Assembly (NCBI RefSeq): GCF_015207285.1
Contig: NZ_JADEXD010000005.1
Span: forward strand, 1 to 64,000
Direction: 5' to 3'
Length of the DNA: 64,000 nucleotides
Source of the DNA: Tychonema sp. LEGE 07203
GTDB lineage: Bacteria; Cyanobacteriota; Cyanobacteriia; Cyanobacteriales; Microcoleaceae
Positions 45,062-53,914 of this stretch are shown piece by piece. Each line of letters opens with the position of its first letter. Position 1 is the stretch's first letter. A program made the translations under genes and the position numbers. The notes beneath the pieces are model-generated. The model searched no databases, was not told where the DNA came from, and saw only the letters and a program-made list of their open reading frames with translations.

Positions 45062-45808
45062 ATGCTTATCAATAAGTTAGTGCAACTATTGCGACGAAAA
45101 ATCCGAGCTAAAAAATTAGGCATAAAATTTAAGAGAGTTGCTAGCTTTCAATTGCCCGAACAATTAATTGTGCAAGGAAAGCATTATCAAGTAAACATCC
45201 CTTCAGAGAAAGGCATGGACGGAGAATTTATAGAAGTGCTTTTAGATGATTGCTACGGAGTCGAGAAATTATCCCCATCGTTGAGGACAATTATTGATAT
45301 TGGAGCCAATGTCGGGTTATTTCCAATTGGTGCGAGGAACAGGTTTCCCCAGGCTGTCATTCACGCCTACGAAGCTAATCCCAACCTAGAAAATCACCTC
45401 AAACATCAATCTAAAATCGCGAATTTTACCTATTTTATGGAAGCTGTAGGAGCCGAAGATGGTAAAGTTGTCCTCGATATTCGGGAAGTGTCGGGAAAAA
45501 CCCGATCGACCGTCAGCCCCAGCGGCGACATACCGATGGTATCATTTCGCAGGGCGATCGATCGAATTGGTGGCAGCGTCGATTTAGCCAAAGTAGACTG
45601 CGAAGGTGCAGAATGGCTGTTATTTGAAGATCGAGATACTTGGCAGCTCGTGCAAAACCTTTCTTTAGAATATCACTTGTGGTCCGGTCACACTCACGCC
45701 GAAACCAGACAAGTTATTGAAAATTTAGGATTTCGGATCGGAAAGCAAACACCAATAGATAAATGGTACGGCTCCATTTTAGCATCCCGAACCCGCAATC
45801 CTCAATGA
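45062..45808 (+). CDS. FkbM-family SAM-dependent methyltransferase
   Basis: 248 residues. TIIDIGANVGLFPIGARNRF is the SAM-binding motif I of FkbM proteins, followed by VIHAYEANPNLENHL, SVDLAKVDCEGAEWLLFED (the family-typical KVDCEGAE) and LSLEYHLWSGHTHAETRQV. FkbM enzymes O-methylate sugars and other small molecules, often in polysaccharide or glycolipid synthesis. No signal or membrane part apart from the N-terminal basic helix. It has no co-oriented neighbour; the CGCAGAGGGCGCAGAG tandem upstream is a short repeat. Confidence 0.9.
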   Translation: MLINKLVQLLRRKIRAKKLGIKFKRVASFQLPEQLIVQGKHYQVNIPSEKGMDGEFIEVLLDDCYGVEKLSPSLRTIIDIGANVGLFPIGARNRFPQAVIHAYEANPNLENHLKHQSKIANFTYFMEAVGAEDGKVVLDIREVSGKTRSTVSPSGDIPMVSFRRAIDRIGGSVDLAKVDCEGAEWLLFEDRDTWQLVQNLSLEYHLWSGHTHAETRQVIENLGFRIGKQTPIDKWYGSILASRTRNPQ

Positions 45809-45837
45809 GATCGTGTCCCGTACAATACCCGTTAAAA

Positions 45838-45900
45838 GTTTGTAGTGAGGACTTCAGTCCTCAGATTTTTACTCTTGACTTGCATTCCTCACTACAGACC
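45838..45900. repeat. Small inverted repeat next to the truncated sensor gene
   Basis: TTTGTAGTGAGGACTTCAGT and CCTCACTACAGACC arms around a short AT-rich centre; related to 15740-15815. It sits 23 bp past the stop of the truncated sensor gene. Confidence 0.65.
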
Positions 45901-45923
45901 AATTTTATTTAACAGAGATTGGG

Positions 45924-46958
45924 TTAAATCTGTTCTTCTCCTTGACTTAAACGCTGACTTCCTTGATTTTCCTCGACGCGAACAATACCCTCATTGGGAA
46001 CATTGAGGATACCTGTGAATGGTTCTTGACTTGGTGGTAAAGCTTGTTCCTTGTTTTTGCGATCGGCAATTTCGCGCTGCAACTTATCAATTGTACCTTG
46101 AAATCGAGCGGCTTGTCTGAGCATTTCCTGTTCCGAAAAATCCAGCAATTCAATCAAATTGGCAATTTGATATTCCAGAAATTGATTTTCGTAAAAATTG
46201 TTATTGACTGCAACTTTTTCAGCAGAATGTGAGGAATCAAATACAACTTTCTCCTCACCAAGTAACAAAGCTGTTTTGACACTAAGTGCTAAGTGTTTAA
46301 ACATTTGGGCCGTGTTTTGTGGGATTTTAACTTTCAGGAACATCACTACAGCAAACAAACTTCCAGACGGCAGAAGTCCCCCAAATCCCAAAACAGATTT
46401 GACTTGGTAGGGAATAATTAAAGATTTTTGTTCGGGAATCAATAGACTGCCTTTTGCCTCAGACACGTGAAAAATATTTAATACTGCGGGTTCTAATTTC
46501 AGGAACCTTTCTCGCTGGGTTCCGATGACTGTAGGAATGTCTAAACCAAACTGCCGGATTATTTCCGAAATCGCCGGCATTTCGGCTACTAATTCGGCGC
46601 TAACTAACCCAATAGCAGTATTTTCGGCGGCTGTATGCCGAGAATTCCACTGCGGTTCCGCGCCTGCTGCTGCTAGCAAAGTCCAGCATTTCATGTCGGA
46701 TGCAGGGGAATTATTGTTCATCAAACGGCGGACAGATTGTTGCAAAGATTCTTCTAATTCCCCGTAGGGATGAGTTTTGAACAAACGCACCAAAACACAG
46801 CTATTTTCTCCTGTTTCCGCAGTGCAAAAATGTTGATAAATAAATTTAACAATTTTCTGGCTGCAAGCCTCCATACTAGCTGTATTTCTACCTAGCTGGC
46901 GCAGGACTAAGCTGCATTTCGCCATGTCTTGCGGGGTAAATCGGGTCATATCGTACAT
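45924..46958 (-). CDS. Sensor-type protein truncated at the start of a PAS domain
   Basis: 344 residues. The N-terminal 240 residues form a globular domain of the kind found at the head of cyanobacterial sensor proteins (RFTPQDMAKCSLVLRQLGRN, then a GAF-like part with KSVLGFGGLLPSGSLFAVVM). A coiled coil follows (EQEMLRQAARFQGTIDKLQ). The last 30 residues, GILNVPNEGIVRVEENQGS and LSQGEEQI, match the first strands of a PAS domain, after which the frame stops; an intact PAS continues with IFGY. The output domain is therefore missing. It is probably a truncated sensor kinase or cyclase that may keep partner-binding ability. A small repeat lies beyond the break. Confidence 0.7.
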   Translation of the reverse strand: MYDMTRFTPQDMAKCSLVLRQLGRNTASMEACSQKIVKFIYQHFCTAETGENSCVLVRLFKTHPYGELEESLQQSVRRLMNNNSPASDMKCWTLLAAAGAEPQWNSRHTAAENTAIGLVSAELVAEMPAISEIIRQFGLDIPTVIGTQRERFLKLEPAVLNIFHVSEAKGSLLIPEQKSLIIPYQVKSVLGFGGLLPSGSLFAVVMFLKVKIPQNTAQMFKHLALSVKTALLLGEEKVVFDSSHSAEKVAVNNNFYENQFLEYQIANLIELLDFSEQEMLRQAARFQGTIDKLQREIADRKNKEQALPPSQEPFTGILNVPNEGIVRVEENQGSQRLSQGEEQI

Positions 46959-47498
46959 TGAAAAACGCTCTCCCAGAGCTCAAACACTCTTTTTCATTTA
47001 TCGTTAAAGCTGCTACCGCATCCGGAATCCTACTGAGAGGTTTGAAAACTGTTGGTTAAAATACGTACAAAATCTTCTCGGAATTCCCAGAAATTGTGTC
47101 GCAGAATACATAAATGCAGGCTGAGGGAAAACAATTGATCCCGCAGGGTGCGGAATGTGGGATGTACGGTGTTTGAAAGGATTTGTGACTGTGACTCGCG
47201 CACAGAAATTACAGAAACGGGAATTTTCTACTGCGGTGACTGCCGCAATCAAAAAGGTTCGACGGTTCGGACTTGGGTGCTTCTTTTGCTGAGAACCTAA
47301 GTCGGAACGATCTGATAGAAGAGCACCTGTGGCAAAAACCGGGTTTCTGACCGCAAATTTAGCATCACAACCTATATCTCTCGTTCAGAAACCCGGTTTT
47401 TAAGAGCTTGTTGAGAATGGTGCTCTTCTGTCAGAACGATCGAACTTGCTTCATAATAAATAGATGCTTTGTGTGAACTTTTAAACACTCAAACAACT
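46959..47498. other. Intergenic region with family B repeat
   Basis: 540 bp. Holds the repeat at 47315-47433; the remainder contains a 79-codon minus-strand frame (47013-47252) judged non-coding. No RNA gene recognised. Confidence 0.5.
47315..47433. mobile_element. Family B MITE-like repeat, copy 2
   Basis: GATAGAAGAGCACC / GGTGCTCTTCTGTC terminal inverted repeats, with CCGGGTTTCTGACCGCAAAT and CAGAAACCCGG inside. Differs from the copy at 19502-19622 at only a few positions, so recent mobility is likely. Confidence 0.85.
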
Positions 47499-48905
47499 CT
47501 ACTGAGTAGGTTGAGACTTTGCTTGCAGAGCGTCTTTAGCTGACAATCCCCCATCTTGAGTACCAAAATACCACAAACTAGCGGCAGCTTCGGCGCGAGT
47601 CACGGATTTCTTCGGCTGAAAGAGAGTTGTAAAACCAAAAACTCGGCGAATATTTGCCAAATCTCCATTGTTAAAATCAGCTAAAATTGCCCGCGAGGCC
47701 TGGGAGTCAATTTTAGAAGCATCTTGAAAGCCCCACTTTTCTTTCACTCCGTCTATGTTAGCTGTCGGTAAAATTTGACGAGTATCTAAAGGCACTTTCC
47801 AAAGAATCATTGCTTCGCGAGTTAAAGGTGCATCGGGGCGAAATTTCACATCTTTAGTGTCCGCTGAAAGCGAACTCGGAATTACACCTGCTTCTGCTAA
47901 ACCTTGAATTACTGAAAAATCTGGGTCTGTTTTGGATACGTCAGAAAAGGCGGGTTCGCTAGAGTTTACTGCTAATCTAATTTGTTTGCCTTGACGGCTG
48001 GCATAAATCTGGTTGTTTGCTGCTACTAACCAGCGGGCGTATTCGCGGCGGGTGATAATTTTGTTGGGTTTGGGCAAAGCGGTGTTAGTTTCTAGCTTAG
48101 CATTTTCTGTCGTTCGCACTTTCAACACTTCCAACTGAGCCAAATCTGCCACATACTGGCGCAACTGTTGAGGAATTTGGCTGTCTAATTCGCTAACTTT
48201 TGCTGATTTTGGCGCAGCCGGTGTCGCCGGAATAGTTTCCTCTGAATTAGATGGAGTTGGTGAAGCGGTTGGAGATGAGCTAGACTCGGAATTGCTAGAT
48301 TCGGGACTGCTGGCAATTTCTGAGCCTTCTTTACTGTAGTCGATCGCAAATTCTGTAGAACCCCCCACTTTTTGAGTAGGAGAAAGCAACACTGTTACCC
48401 GCAAATTATCTCGCGTTGCGACTAAAGTACCTTGTCCGTCGGCGCTGGGGCTGCTGACTATTTGCCAGTTGTCGCGCCCAAATTCTTTGGTGTAAAAGTT
48501 CTGCACGGAATTAACCGGATCTGTGCTTTCCCAGCGCAGCCGCACAGTTTTTGGCGGCGGATCCGTTTGCCCGCCAACTTCGATTAACTGAGCGTTAGGA
48601 TAGAGTGGAATCTCGGTGGGGAAGTCGGGAGGAAGTTTGGCGGTTGTGCTGGTTTTGACTGCTGTTGCTGGCGGAGGAGGCGGGGGAGATAAAACAAGTG
48701 GATTTTGTTGTAATTTGGGATCGGCGGCTAAAGATTCTTCGAGTGCTTTGCTGTTGGGGCTGTTTGCACAAGCTGTGACAGCAGCTAGCAGACACAGGGC
48801 CAGCCCAGTCTTTACACCAGGGAGTATATTGGTTTTATTGGTTTTACTGGTTTTAGCTTGCCCGATCGACTTGCGTTGTCGTTGAGTAAATATAATATTC
48901 AGCAT
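47499..48905 (-). CDS. SLH-domain lipoprotein
   Basis: 468 residues. A basic N-terminal extension precedes the hydrophobic stretch and lipobox LCLLAAVTAC (Cys near 46), so it should be lipid-anchored; the real start may be an internal codon closer to the hydrophobic segment. Next a Pro-rich linker, a domain of about 90 residues (PTEIPLYPNAQLIEVGGQTD ... AIDYSKEG), a Ser-rich spacer, and two or three SLH repeats from about 290 (REYARWLVAANNQIYA, VTRAEAAASLWYFGTQ). SLH lipoproteins tie the outer layers to peptidoglycan. It is divergent from the secreted-protein gene at 48982. Confidence 0.88.
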   Translation of the reverse strand: MLNIIFTQRQRKSIGQAKTSKTNKTNILPGVKTGLALCLLAAVTACANSPNSKALEESLAADPKLQQNPLVLSPPPPPPATAVKTSTTAKLPPDFPTEIPLYPNAQLIEVGGQTDPPPKTVRLRWESTDPVNSVQNFYTKEFGRDNWQIVSSPSADGQGTLVATRDNLRVTVLLSPTQKVGGSTEFAIDYSKEGSEIASSPESSNSESSSSPTASPTPSNSEETIPATPAAPKSAKVSELDSQIPQQLRQYVADLAQLEVLKVRTTENAKLETNTALPKPNKIITRREYARWLVAANNQIYASRQGKQIRLAVNSSEPAFSDVSKTDPDFSVIQGLAEAGVIPSSLSADTKDVKFRPDAPLTREAMILWKVPLDTRQILPTANIDGVKEKWGFQDASKIDSQASRAILADFNNGDLANIRRVFGFTTLFQPKKSVTRAEAAASLWYFGTQDGGLSAKDALQAKSQPTQ

Positions 48906-48981
48906 AAATCCCTCGTTTGCGGATATCTTTCTAGGCTAGCGCAGATCGATCTGAAAAATATAAAATATAATTTTTATCCAA

Positions 48982-49527
48982 ATGAAATTGCTGCATTTAT
49001 TCCTAGTTACTGCTGCATTGCTTGTCTGGCCTGTCAAGTTTGCCTCTCCGGCAAAAGCTCAACTAACTCCGCAGCAGGCTGCCTTTCAGATGCCGGAGTG
49101 GCAGCCATTTTGCTCGCCAATGGGTCTGTTTGCGATCGATATGCCGGGAACTCCTAAAATTAACTCCGAAACTTTTTCAACTCAAGTTACCGCTCATACA
49201 TACAGGTCGATATTAAAAAACAAAGACACTTATTTACTTCAACACTTTGACCTAGATTTTCGGCTCAGCAACAACAATATCAAAATTACTTTAAATAATG
49301 CCGTTGATTTTTTTGTCGTGGCAGCCAATGCTAAATTGCTGCAAGTGCGGGATATTTCCATCGGCAGCTATCCGGGAAAAGAGTTTGAATTTCAGCCGCT
49401 TTCCCCCAACGAACCTGTAGGTGTAGGTCAAGTCTTTTTGGTAGAAACCCGCGTTTACGGGCTGGTTGCAACTGCCTCAAAACCAGAAAACGCTCAACAG
49501 TTTCTTGACTCTTTTCGTTTGTTTTGA
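48982..49527 (+). CDS. Secreted hypothetical protein
   Basis: 181 residues. A clear signal peptide (MKLLHLFLVTAALLVWPVKF, with cleavage after an AKA-type site) is followed by FCSPMGLFAIDMPGTP, a stretch of beta-rich sequence, and a C-terminal LVATASKPENAQQFLDSF that resembles the ends of small periplasmic sensor/binding domains in cyanobacteria. No catalytic motif is visible. The divergent neighbour is the SLH lipoprotein, so both may act in the envelope. Confidence 0.78.
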   Translation: MKLLHLFLVTAALLVWPVKFASPAKAQLTPQQAAFQMPEWQPFCSPMGLFAIDMPGTPKINSETFSTQVTAHTYRSILKNKDTYLLQHFDLDFRLSNNNIKITLNNAVDFFVVAANAKLLQVRDISIGSYPGKEFEFQPLSPNEPVGVGQVFLVETRVYGLVATASKPENAQQFLDSFRLF

Positions 49528-50075
49528 ACCCGGAAGTTCGGCAATTAATTGTGTACGGCATTTGACGGATTTAACCGAGGTTTCTAAGATGTTCGAGGTT
49601 CGAGGTTAAAATTAGTTGGGAGCGGCGACATTTAATAGACTTCTTGCAAAAATAGTTAGGACCGGCTAGGAGCAACGTCCCACAAAAATCTTTTTTCTTG
49701 TGGGACGGACACGCGAACCCGTCCCAAAATTTGATTAAAAGGAATTTTGCAAGAGGTCTAATTTATTAATATAACTTAGGCCGTTCGATTTTGTCCGTAC
49801 AAAAATATTGGCTTGGGCAACTAAAAATCTCGGCATCAACCGGGTTTTTGAGGGATACTGCGTCGGGGATTAATTAAGTTAAAATTGACCTAGTACCTTA
49901 TTGGGTTTTTTGTACTCTATCTAACGACATATATAAAATTTATATCTGTAGAGCGATGAAGCTGCTTCCTCAAATTTATATATTTGATATTAAGGATTTT
50001 TCCGCACGCACAAAGCCCAAAAATCGATCGCCAACAAAGATTCTGTAGCTTATTACCCGGAGGATATTACATATT
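49528..50075. other. Intergenic region with family C repeat
   Basis: 548 bp holding the MITE at 49636-49760; the rest is AT-rich. Immediately before the BON gene, CCCGGAGGATATTACATATT gives a GGAGG ribosome site. No other feature. Confidence 0.55.
49636..49760. mobile_element. Family C MITE-like palindrome, copy 2
   Basis: TAGACTTCTTGCAAAAATAG to AAGGAATTTTGCAAGAGGTCTA, exactly 125 bp and reverse-complementary to 19636-19760 apart from changes in the centre. Flanked by TA. Confidence 0.85.
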
Positions 50076-50552
50076 ATGAACAAACTAACACCACTTCTGG
50101 TCAGCGGCATCCTATTATTTGGAGCTGCAGCTTGCACCGACGGAGCTAAAACTAGTGCTGACGCTCCTAATTCTACTACTACCACAGAAAATGCCGCCAG
50201 CCCGCCCGCAGTGGCGAATGTTCAAAAAACTCAGTCCGACGCCACGAGCGAAATTCGCCAAGCCCAAGCAAATTCTGACATCAGGGCCCGAGAACAGCGC
50301 AACAACATAACGGGAGGCGATGCAATCAGAGCCGATGGCGACCTCCAAAGTGAAGTTCGCTCAAAGTTGGAAGTCAACATCACTAAAGGTCTGCTAACTG
50401 TTGACGCCAAAGATGGGGTGGTCACCGTAGCTGGCACAGTTCCAAATCAAGAAGATTTAGCTAAAATTGAGCCGCTAGCCAAAGAAATTAAGGGTGTCAA
50501 AACAGTGAATGTTACGGCGACAGTTGCCCCCGCTGTACCTGCATCGCCTTGA
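50076..50552 (+). CDS. BON-domain lipoprotein
   Basis: 158 residues. Signal with lipobox LLFGAAAC (Cys20), a Thr/Ala-rich linker, and a BON domain at about 88-150: DLQSEVRSKLEVNITKGL, VDAKDGVVTVAGTVPNQE and IKGVKTVNVTATV. BON domains bind phospholipid membranes and occur in OsmY-type periplasmic stress proteins. Start fixed by GGAGG 8-10 bases upstream. The nearby glycine-rich stress-type protein gene (50929) is in the same direction. Confidence 0.9.
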   Translation: MNKLTPLLVSGILLFGAAACTDGAKTSADAPNSTTTTENAASPPAVANVQKTQSDATSEIRQAQANSDIRAREQRNNITGGDAIRADGDLQSEVRSKLEVNITKGLLTVDAKDGVVTVAGTVPNQEDLAKIEPLAKEIKGVKTVNVTATVAPAVPASP

Positions 50553-50928
50553 AATTAATAAATTAGCAGGAAGAAGGAAGAAGGAAGAAGGAAGAAGGGA
50601 AATTGGGCCTTGAAAATATAGCTTTCAAAGCCGATCGCAACGCTTGCAAAACTCTTCCAGGGAAAATATTTTAAGTTCAAAAGTTGAAGATTTACGCAGT
50701 CAAAACTTCTAACTAAAAAACTCGTGCAATACCTGCAATTGCCCATTCCCTATTTCCGATTTCCCTTTTCTAAAAATTCGGGTAAATCCGCCGGAAGAAA
50801 GAGGCGGAAGTTATTCCCAGCGACCGATGAAAAATGTGCAAAAACAATGACTAAATGTGATTGATGGCAGCAAACAGAACGGAAATTCTGTAGTTGTGTA
50901 AAATTACTTTATTTTGAAGGAGAAAAAA
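50553..50928. other. Intergenic region with GAAGAAG purine repeat
   Basis: A purine-rich tandem GGAAGAAGGAAGAAGG at about 50572-50600 follows the BON gene. The rest holds the promoter of the next gene; AAGGAG at 50917-50922 is its ribosome site. No gene is seen. Confidence 0.6.
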
Positions 50929-52101
50929 ATGGCATTAGGTCAAAACAAGCGAGCTGTAGGAGCATTTTCTAATTACCGCGATACGGAACTAGCCCTGATG
51001 GAACTGCAAAGTACCGGGTTTCCGATGAATAAAGTTTCGGTAGTTGGTGAAAATCTCGATGGCAACGAAATAGGCGGCGCTAGCGCTGCTAAGGGTACCG
51101 ACGAGAAAGTGGGGGGCGGCGCGAAAGCTGGCGCGACGGCGGGAGTCGTGACGGGCGGTTTGATTGGCTTGCTCGGCAGCATTGGGGCGCTGGCGATTCC
51201 GGGAGTTGGCCCGATCGTGGCGGGGGGCGCGATCGCGACTCTGCTGGCCGATACTGTGGTGGGCGGTGCGATTGGGGCGGCAGCAGGCGGTTTGGTGGGC
51301 GGCTTAATAGGTTTGGGAGTTCCCGAAGACAAAGCTAAAGTTTATAGCGATCGCGTCTCCCGCGGAGAATACTTGGTATTCGTAGAAGGAACAGATGCCG
51401 AACTTGCCACTGCTGAAGGAATTATGAGCGTGCGGGGCATTCAGGATTGGGGCATTTACGATGTGCCGGCAGACACCGGCCGCAGAGCTTCGGCCCGCGA
51501 CAAACGCGCCGTCGGGGTATTTTCAACCCGCCGCGAAACCGAGCACGCCCTGGGAGAACTTAGAACAGCCGGTTTTGACATGAATCGGGTTTCGGTGATC
51601 GCTAAAGATGCCGATGCTAAAGGGGACATCGCAGGGATTGACCTGCACGACAGCGCGGACAACAAGGCCGATGAAGGGGCGACTAAGGGTGCGCTCACAG
51701 GCGGTACTTTGGGCGGTTTGACGGGCTTGTTGGTGGGTCTGGGCCTGGTGGCAATTCCGGGTATCGGGCCGATTATGCTGGCAGGAGCCTCGGCTACGGC
51801 GATCGCCACTACGCTGGCAGGTACTGCTTTGGGCGCTGCAGCAGGTGGCTTGATCGGAGCTTTAGTCGGTATGGGAATTCCTGAAGAGGAAGCTAAAGTA
51901 TACAACGATCGAGTGGCGAGAGGAGATTATTTGGTACTGGTTGACGGTAGCGAAGCAGAAATCGCTAAAGCTGAAACGATTCTGAGCCGCGGAGGCATTC
52001 AGCATTGGAACACCTACGACTATCCCAGCAGTGTCGATAGCGCTCGGGCAGATTACGGCGCTCCTGGCACTCCCGGCGTTGATACTACGGCTCGTATCTA
52101 A
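50929..52101 (+). CDS. Duplicated general-stress-type protein with glycine-zipper segments
   Basis: 390 residues from the ATG at 50929 (AAGGAG 7 bases upstream; an in-frame TTG at 50914 is rejected). Two homologous halves: 5-185 and about 192-375. Each begins with a YflT/GS17M-like alpha/beta module (KRAVGAFSNYRDTELALMEL; KRAVGVFSTRRETEHALGEL), continues with a Gly/Ala-rich glycine-zipper hairpin (GGLIGLLGSIGALAIPGVGP; GTLGGLTGLLVGLGLVAIPG) and ends with YLVFVEGTDAEL / YLVLVDGSEAEI and a QDWGIYDVP / QHWNTYDYP motif. The zipper segments could insert in membranes. Likely stress-related by family; the exact role is unknown. Its TAA overlaps a repeat. Confidence 0.85.
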   Translation: MALGQNKRAVGAFSNYRDTELALMELQSTGFPMNKVSVVGENLDGNEIGGASAAKGTDEKVGGGAKAGATAGVVTGGLIGLLGSIGALAIPGVGPIVAGGAIATLLADTVVGGAIGAAAGGLVGGLIGLGVPEDKAKVYSDRVSRGEYLVFVEGTDAELATAEGIMSVRGIQDWGIYDVPADTGRRASARDKRAVGVFSTRRETEHALGELRTAGFDMNRVSVIAKDADAKGDIAGIDLHDSADNKADEGATKGALTGGTLGGLTGLLVGLGLVAIPGIGPIMLAGASATAIATTLAGTALGAAAGGLIGALVGMGIPEEEAKVYNDRVARGDYLVLVDGSEAEIAKAETILSRGGIQHWNTYDYPSSVDSARADYGAPGTPGVDTTARI

Positions 52102-52202
52102 GCTGCTACGCATCTAAATTCAATACAGAGACGGGCTATCCTGCCCATCCCACAATCATTGTAGAAAAACTGACTGTCAAAAAATTAGATGCAAAGCAGC
52201 TT
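52100..52202. mobile_element. Diverged family A-like palindrome (copy 6)
   Basis: AAGCTGCTACGCATCTAAAT and AAAAAATTAGATGCAAAGCAGCTT are inverted; the interior GGGCTATCCTGCCCATCCCA is also palindrome-like. It begins on the TAA of the stress-type gene. Confidence 0.7.
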
Positions 52203-53914
52203 ATCACCCCAGTCAGGGCGCGACCGCCCACCCTCGGACTTGATACTTCCGATTTGGTTTGGCTATTGTTTCTGCCATCGGCAGGGCAGTCGCGCTCCTG
52301 CACTTGGATTGTGGATGGCGTGTTTAGCGCTTTGGCGGTAAAATTATCTCAAAAGTCGGCTTTTTCTCTGAAAGCTGGCTTTTGTTTTGTTCTGGAAACT
52401 TTAAAAAAGCGACAGCAGTCACAAAAAATGCCGCTCTATGTCAACTCCTAACCCATACAGAATAAGTCATTGCCCGTGCTTGTATCTCAAATCTCAAATC
52501 TCAAATGGTACGATCTGTTAAAAGTTTAATTTTGATGGGCCCGCTGGGCTTTGGGTGCGATAGGTTCGATCGGCTCCCTTAATTTTTATCATCAAAAACG
52601 GTAGTGGTTTTTGAGTCTGTAACACTCACTACTGCTCGCTTGCAAACTCTGCAGTACGATCGAATTCGATGGCATAAATTACAGCAGATATTGCTTGGTT
52701 AGTCAAATAGCGACTATCTTTAATTATGGGATGGGTAATTTCAGCAACTTAATACAGGTGAAGTAGCCCCTCCCGCGCGCCCAGGATCGTCCGCAGCCGT
52801 CGGCAACTATTAGAATAATAATATTGTCGGAGCCTTCGGTCAAGACTTAGACTGGTCATTGGCTGTAGCAGCCCAATTGTCGCTGGCAATACCTGCGGCA
52901 TGAATAAAGTTTTTCTGGGAATGCCTCGGCGAAGCATTTGAGCCGCTCAGGAACAGCTTTTATGTCCGGGAGCGCGTCTGGTGTCGGGATTTCTGTTAAT
53001 TAGAACCGCAAGCGCTCATGGATCGAGTAAAGATTGACAGCAAGCACAGCATCGCGGGAGCACGCCCCGGGCTCGCGGGTGATTTTTTCACGAAATCCCC
53101 CGCGAGAGACAGCCGCTTGTTTGCTTCGCCCGCGAGCAGTTCAGAACTCAGACGGAAACAGCCTTCCTGTAGGATTTCACTGGCACCGAACACAGTGGGG
53201 GGAGGTGAAACTAGCTGATCTGATCGGGTTCTGCTTTGATGGCGAGAGAACTCATCGGCCTGAAAGTAGAAGACATTCGGACTTGAAGCTTCGGGTTCTT
53301 ATTTCTTTCTGGCAGTAATAAATTCGATCGCCAGTACCAGCAATTTTTCGGGTCAGCATGGGGCGGGAATGCCGCCAGCAATACCCCAAATAGGCGATCG
53401 ACCTTGACAAGGACGATCGACAACTTCTCGGTATTTTGGTAAATTGTTAGCAGTTAATAGTTAGTGATTAGCAGTTAGTATAAATACAACTAACAATTAA
53501 CAACTAACATCAACCGCCAACTAATTACCAGCAAAATAATAGTTACAGGGCTTACAGGTGGCGAGAAACTTGGTTTCTTCATGAATGCCGCGCTGAAAAC
53601 ACCCAGATTCTTTACGAGAAACCGGATTTTTTGTGAGCGATAACTAGGCGAGCAGGGTGATGCTAAAAATCAACCTGTTTTGATTGACAATTGTTAAGCT
53701 GTTGCGGCATTTAAACTGTATGTCAAAAAACAATCTTCACAATGCGTGGGGAGTAGGGGTTGGGCAGGAGAGCCCGCCCTAAATATACAATTTAAATACG
53801 CGACAGCTTGAGGTGGCAGTATTGGTTGAAAAAACATACTGCTAAACACGATAGTACAAATTTTCAGACAACATAGAACATCGAGAAATTAAGGAAACTA
53901 ACTCTACTTTTTTT
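52203..53914. other. Gene-poor region
   Basis: About 1.7 kb with only short overlapping frames (up to 94 codons, on both strands at 53018-53423), none with protein-like composition, a ribosome site or a recognised motif. It contains a GC-rich hairpin at about 53070-53105 (CTCGCGGGTGA ... CCCCCGCGAG), TTAGCAGTTAGT-type repeats (about 53445-53515), a family E pair (about 53565-53635) and the family A copy at 53696. It may be decayed genes or host non-coding RNA. Confidence 0.5.
53696..53809. mobile_element. Family A MITE-like palindrome, copy 5
   Basis: AAGCTGTTGCGGCATTTAAA to ACAATTTAAATACGCGACAGCTT, with CACAATGCGTGGGGAGTAGG in the interior. Combines the interior of copies 2-3 with the ends of copies 1 and 4. 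Confidence 0.85.

Noticed and set aside
47013-47252. 79-codon minus-strand frame upstream of the truncated sensor gene
   Set aside because: No ribosome site and no protein-like composition; it overlaps only AT-rich spacer.
53018-53423. Overlapping short frames on both strands
   Set aside because: Several frames are open at once because of a GC-rich patch; none shows a start context or motif.
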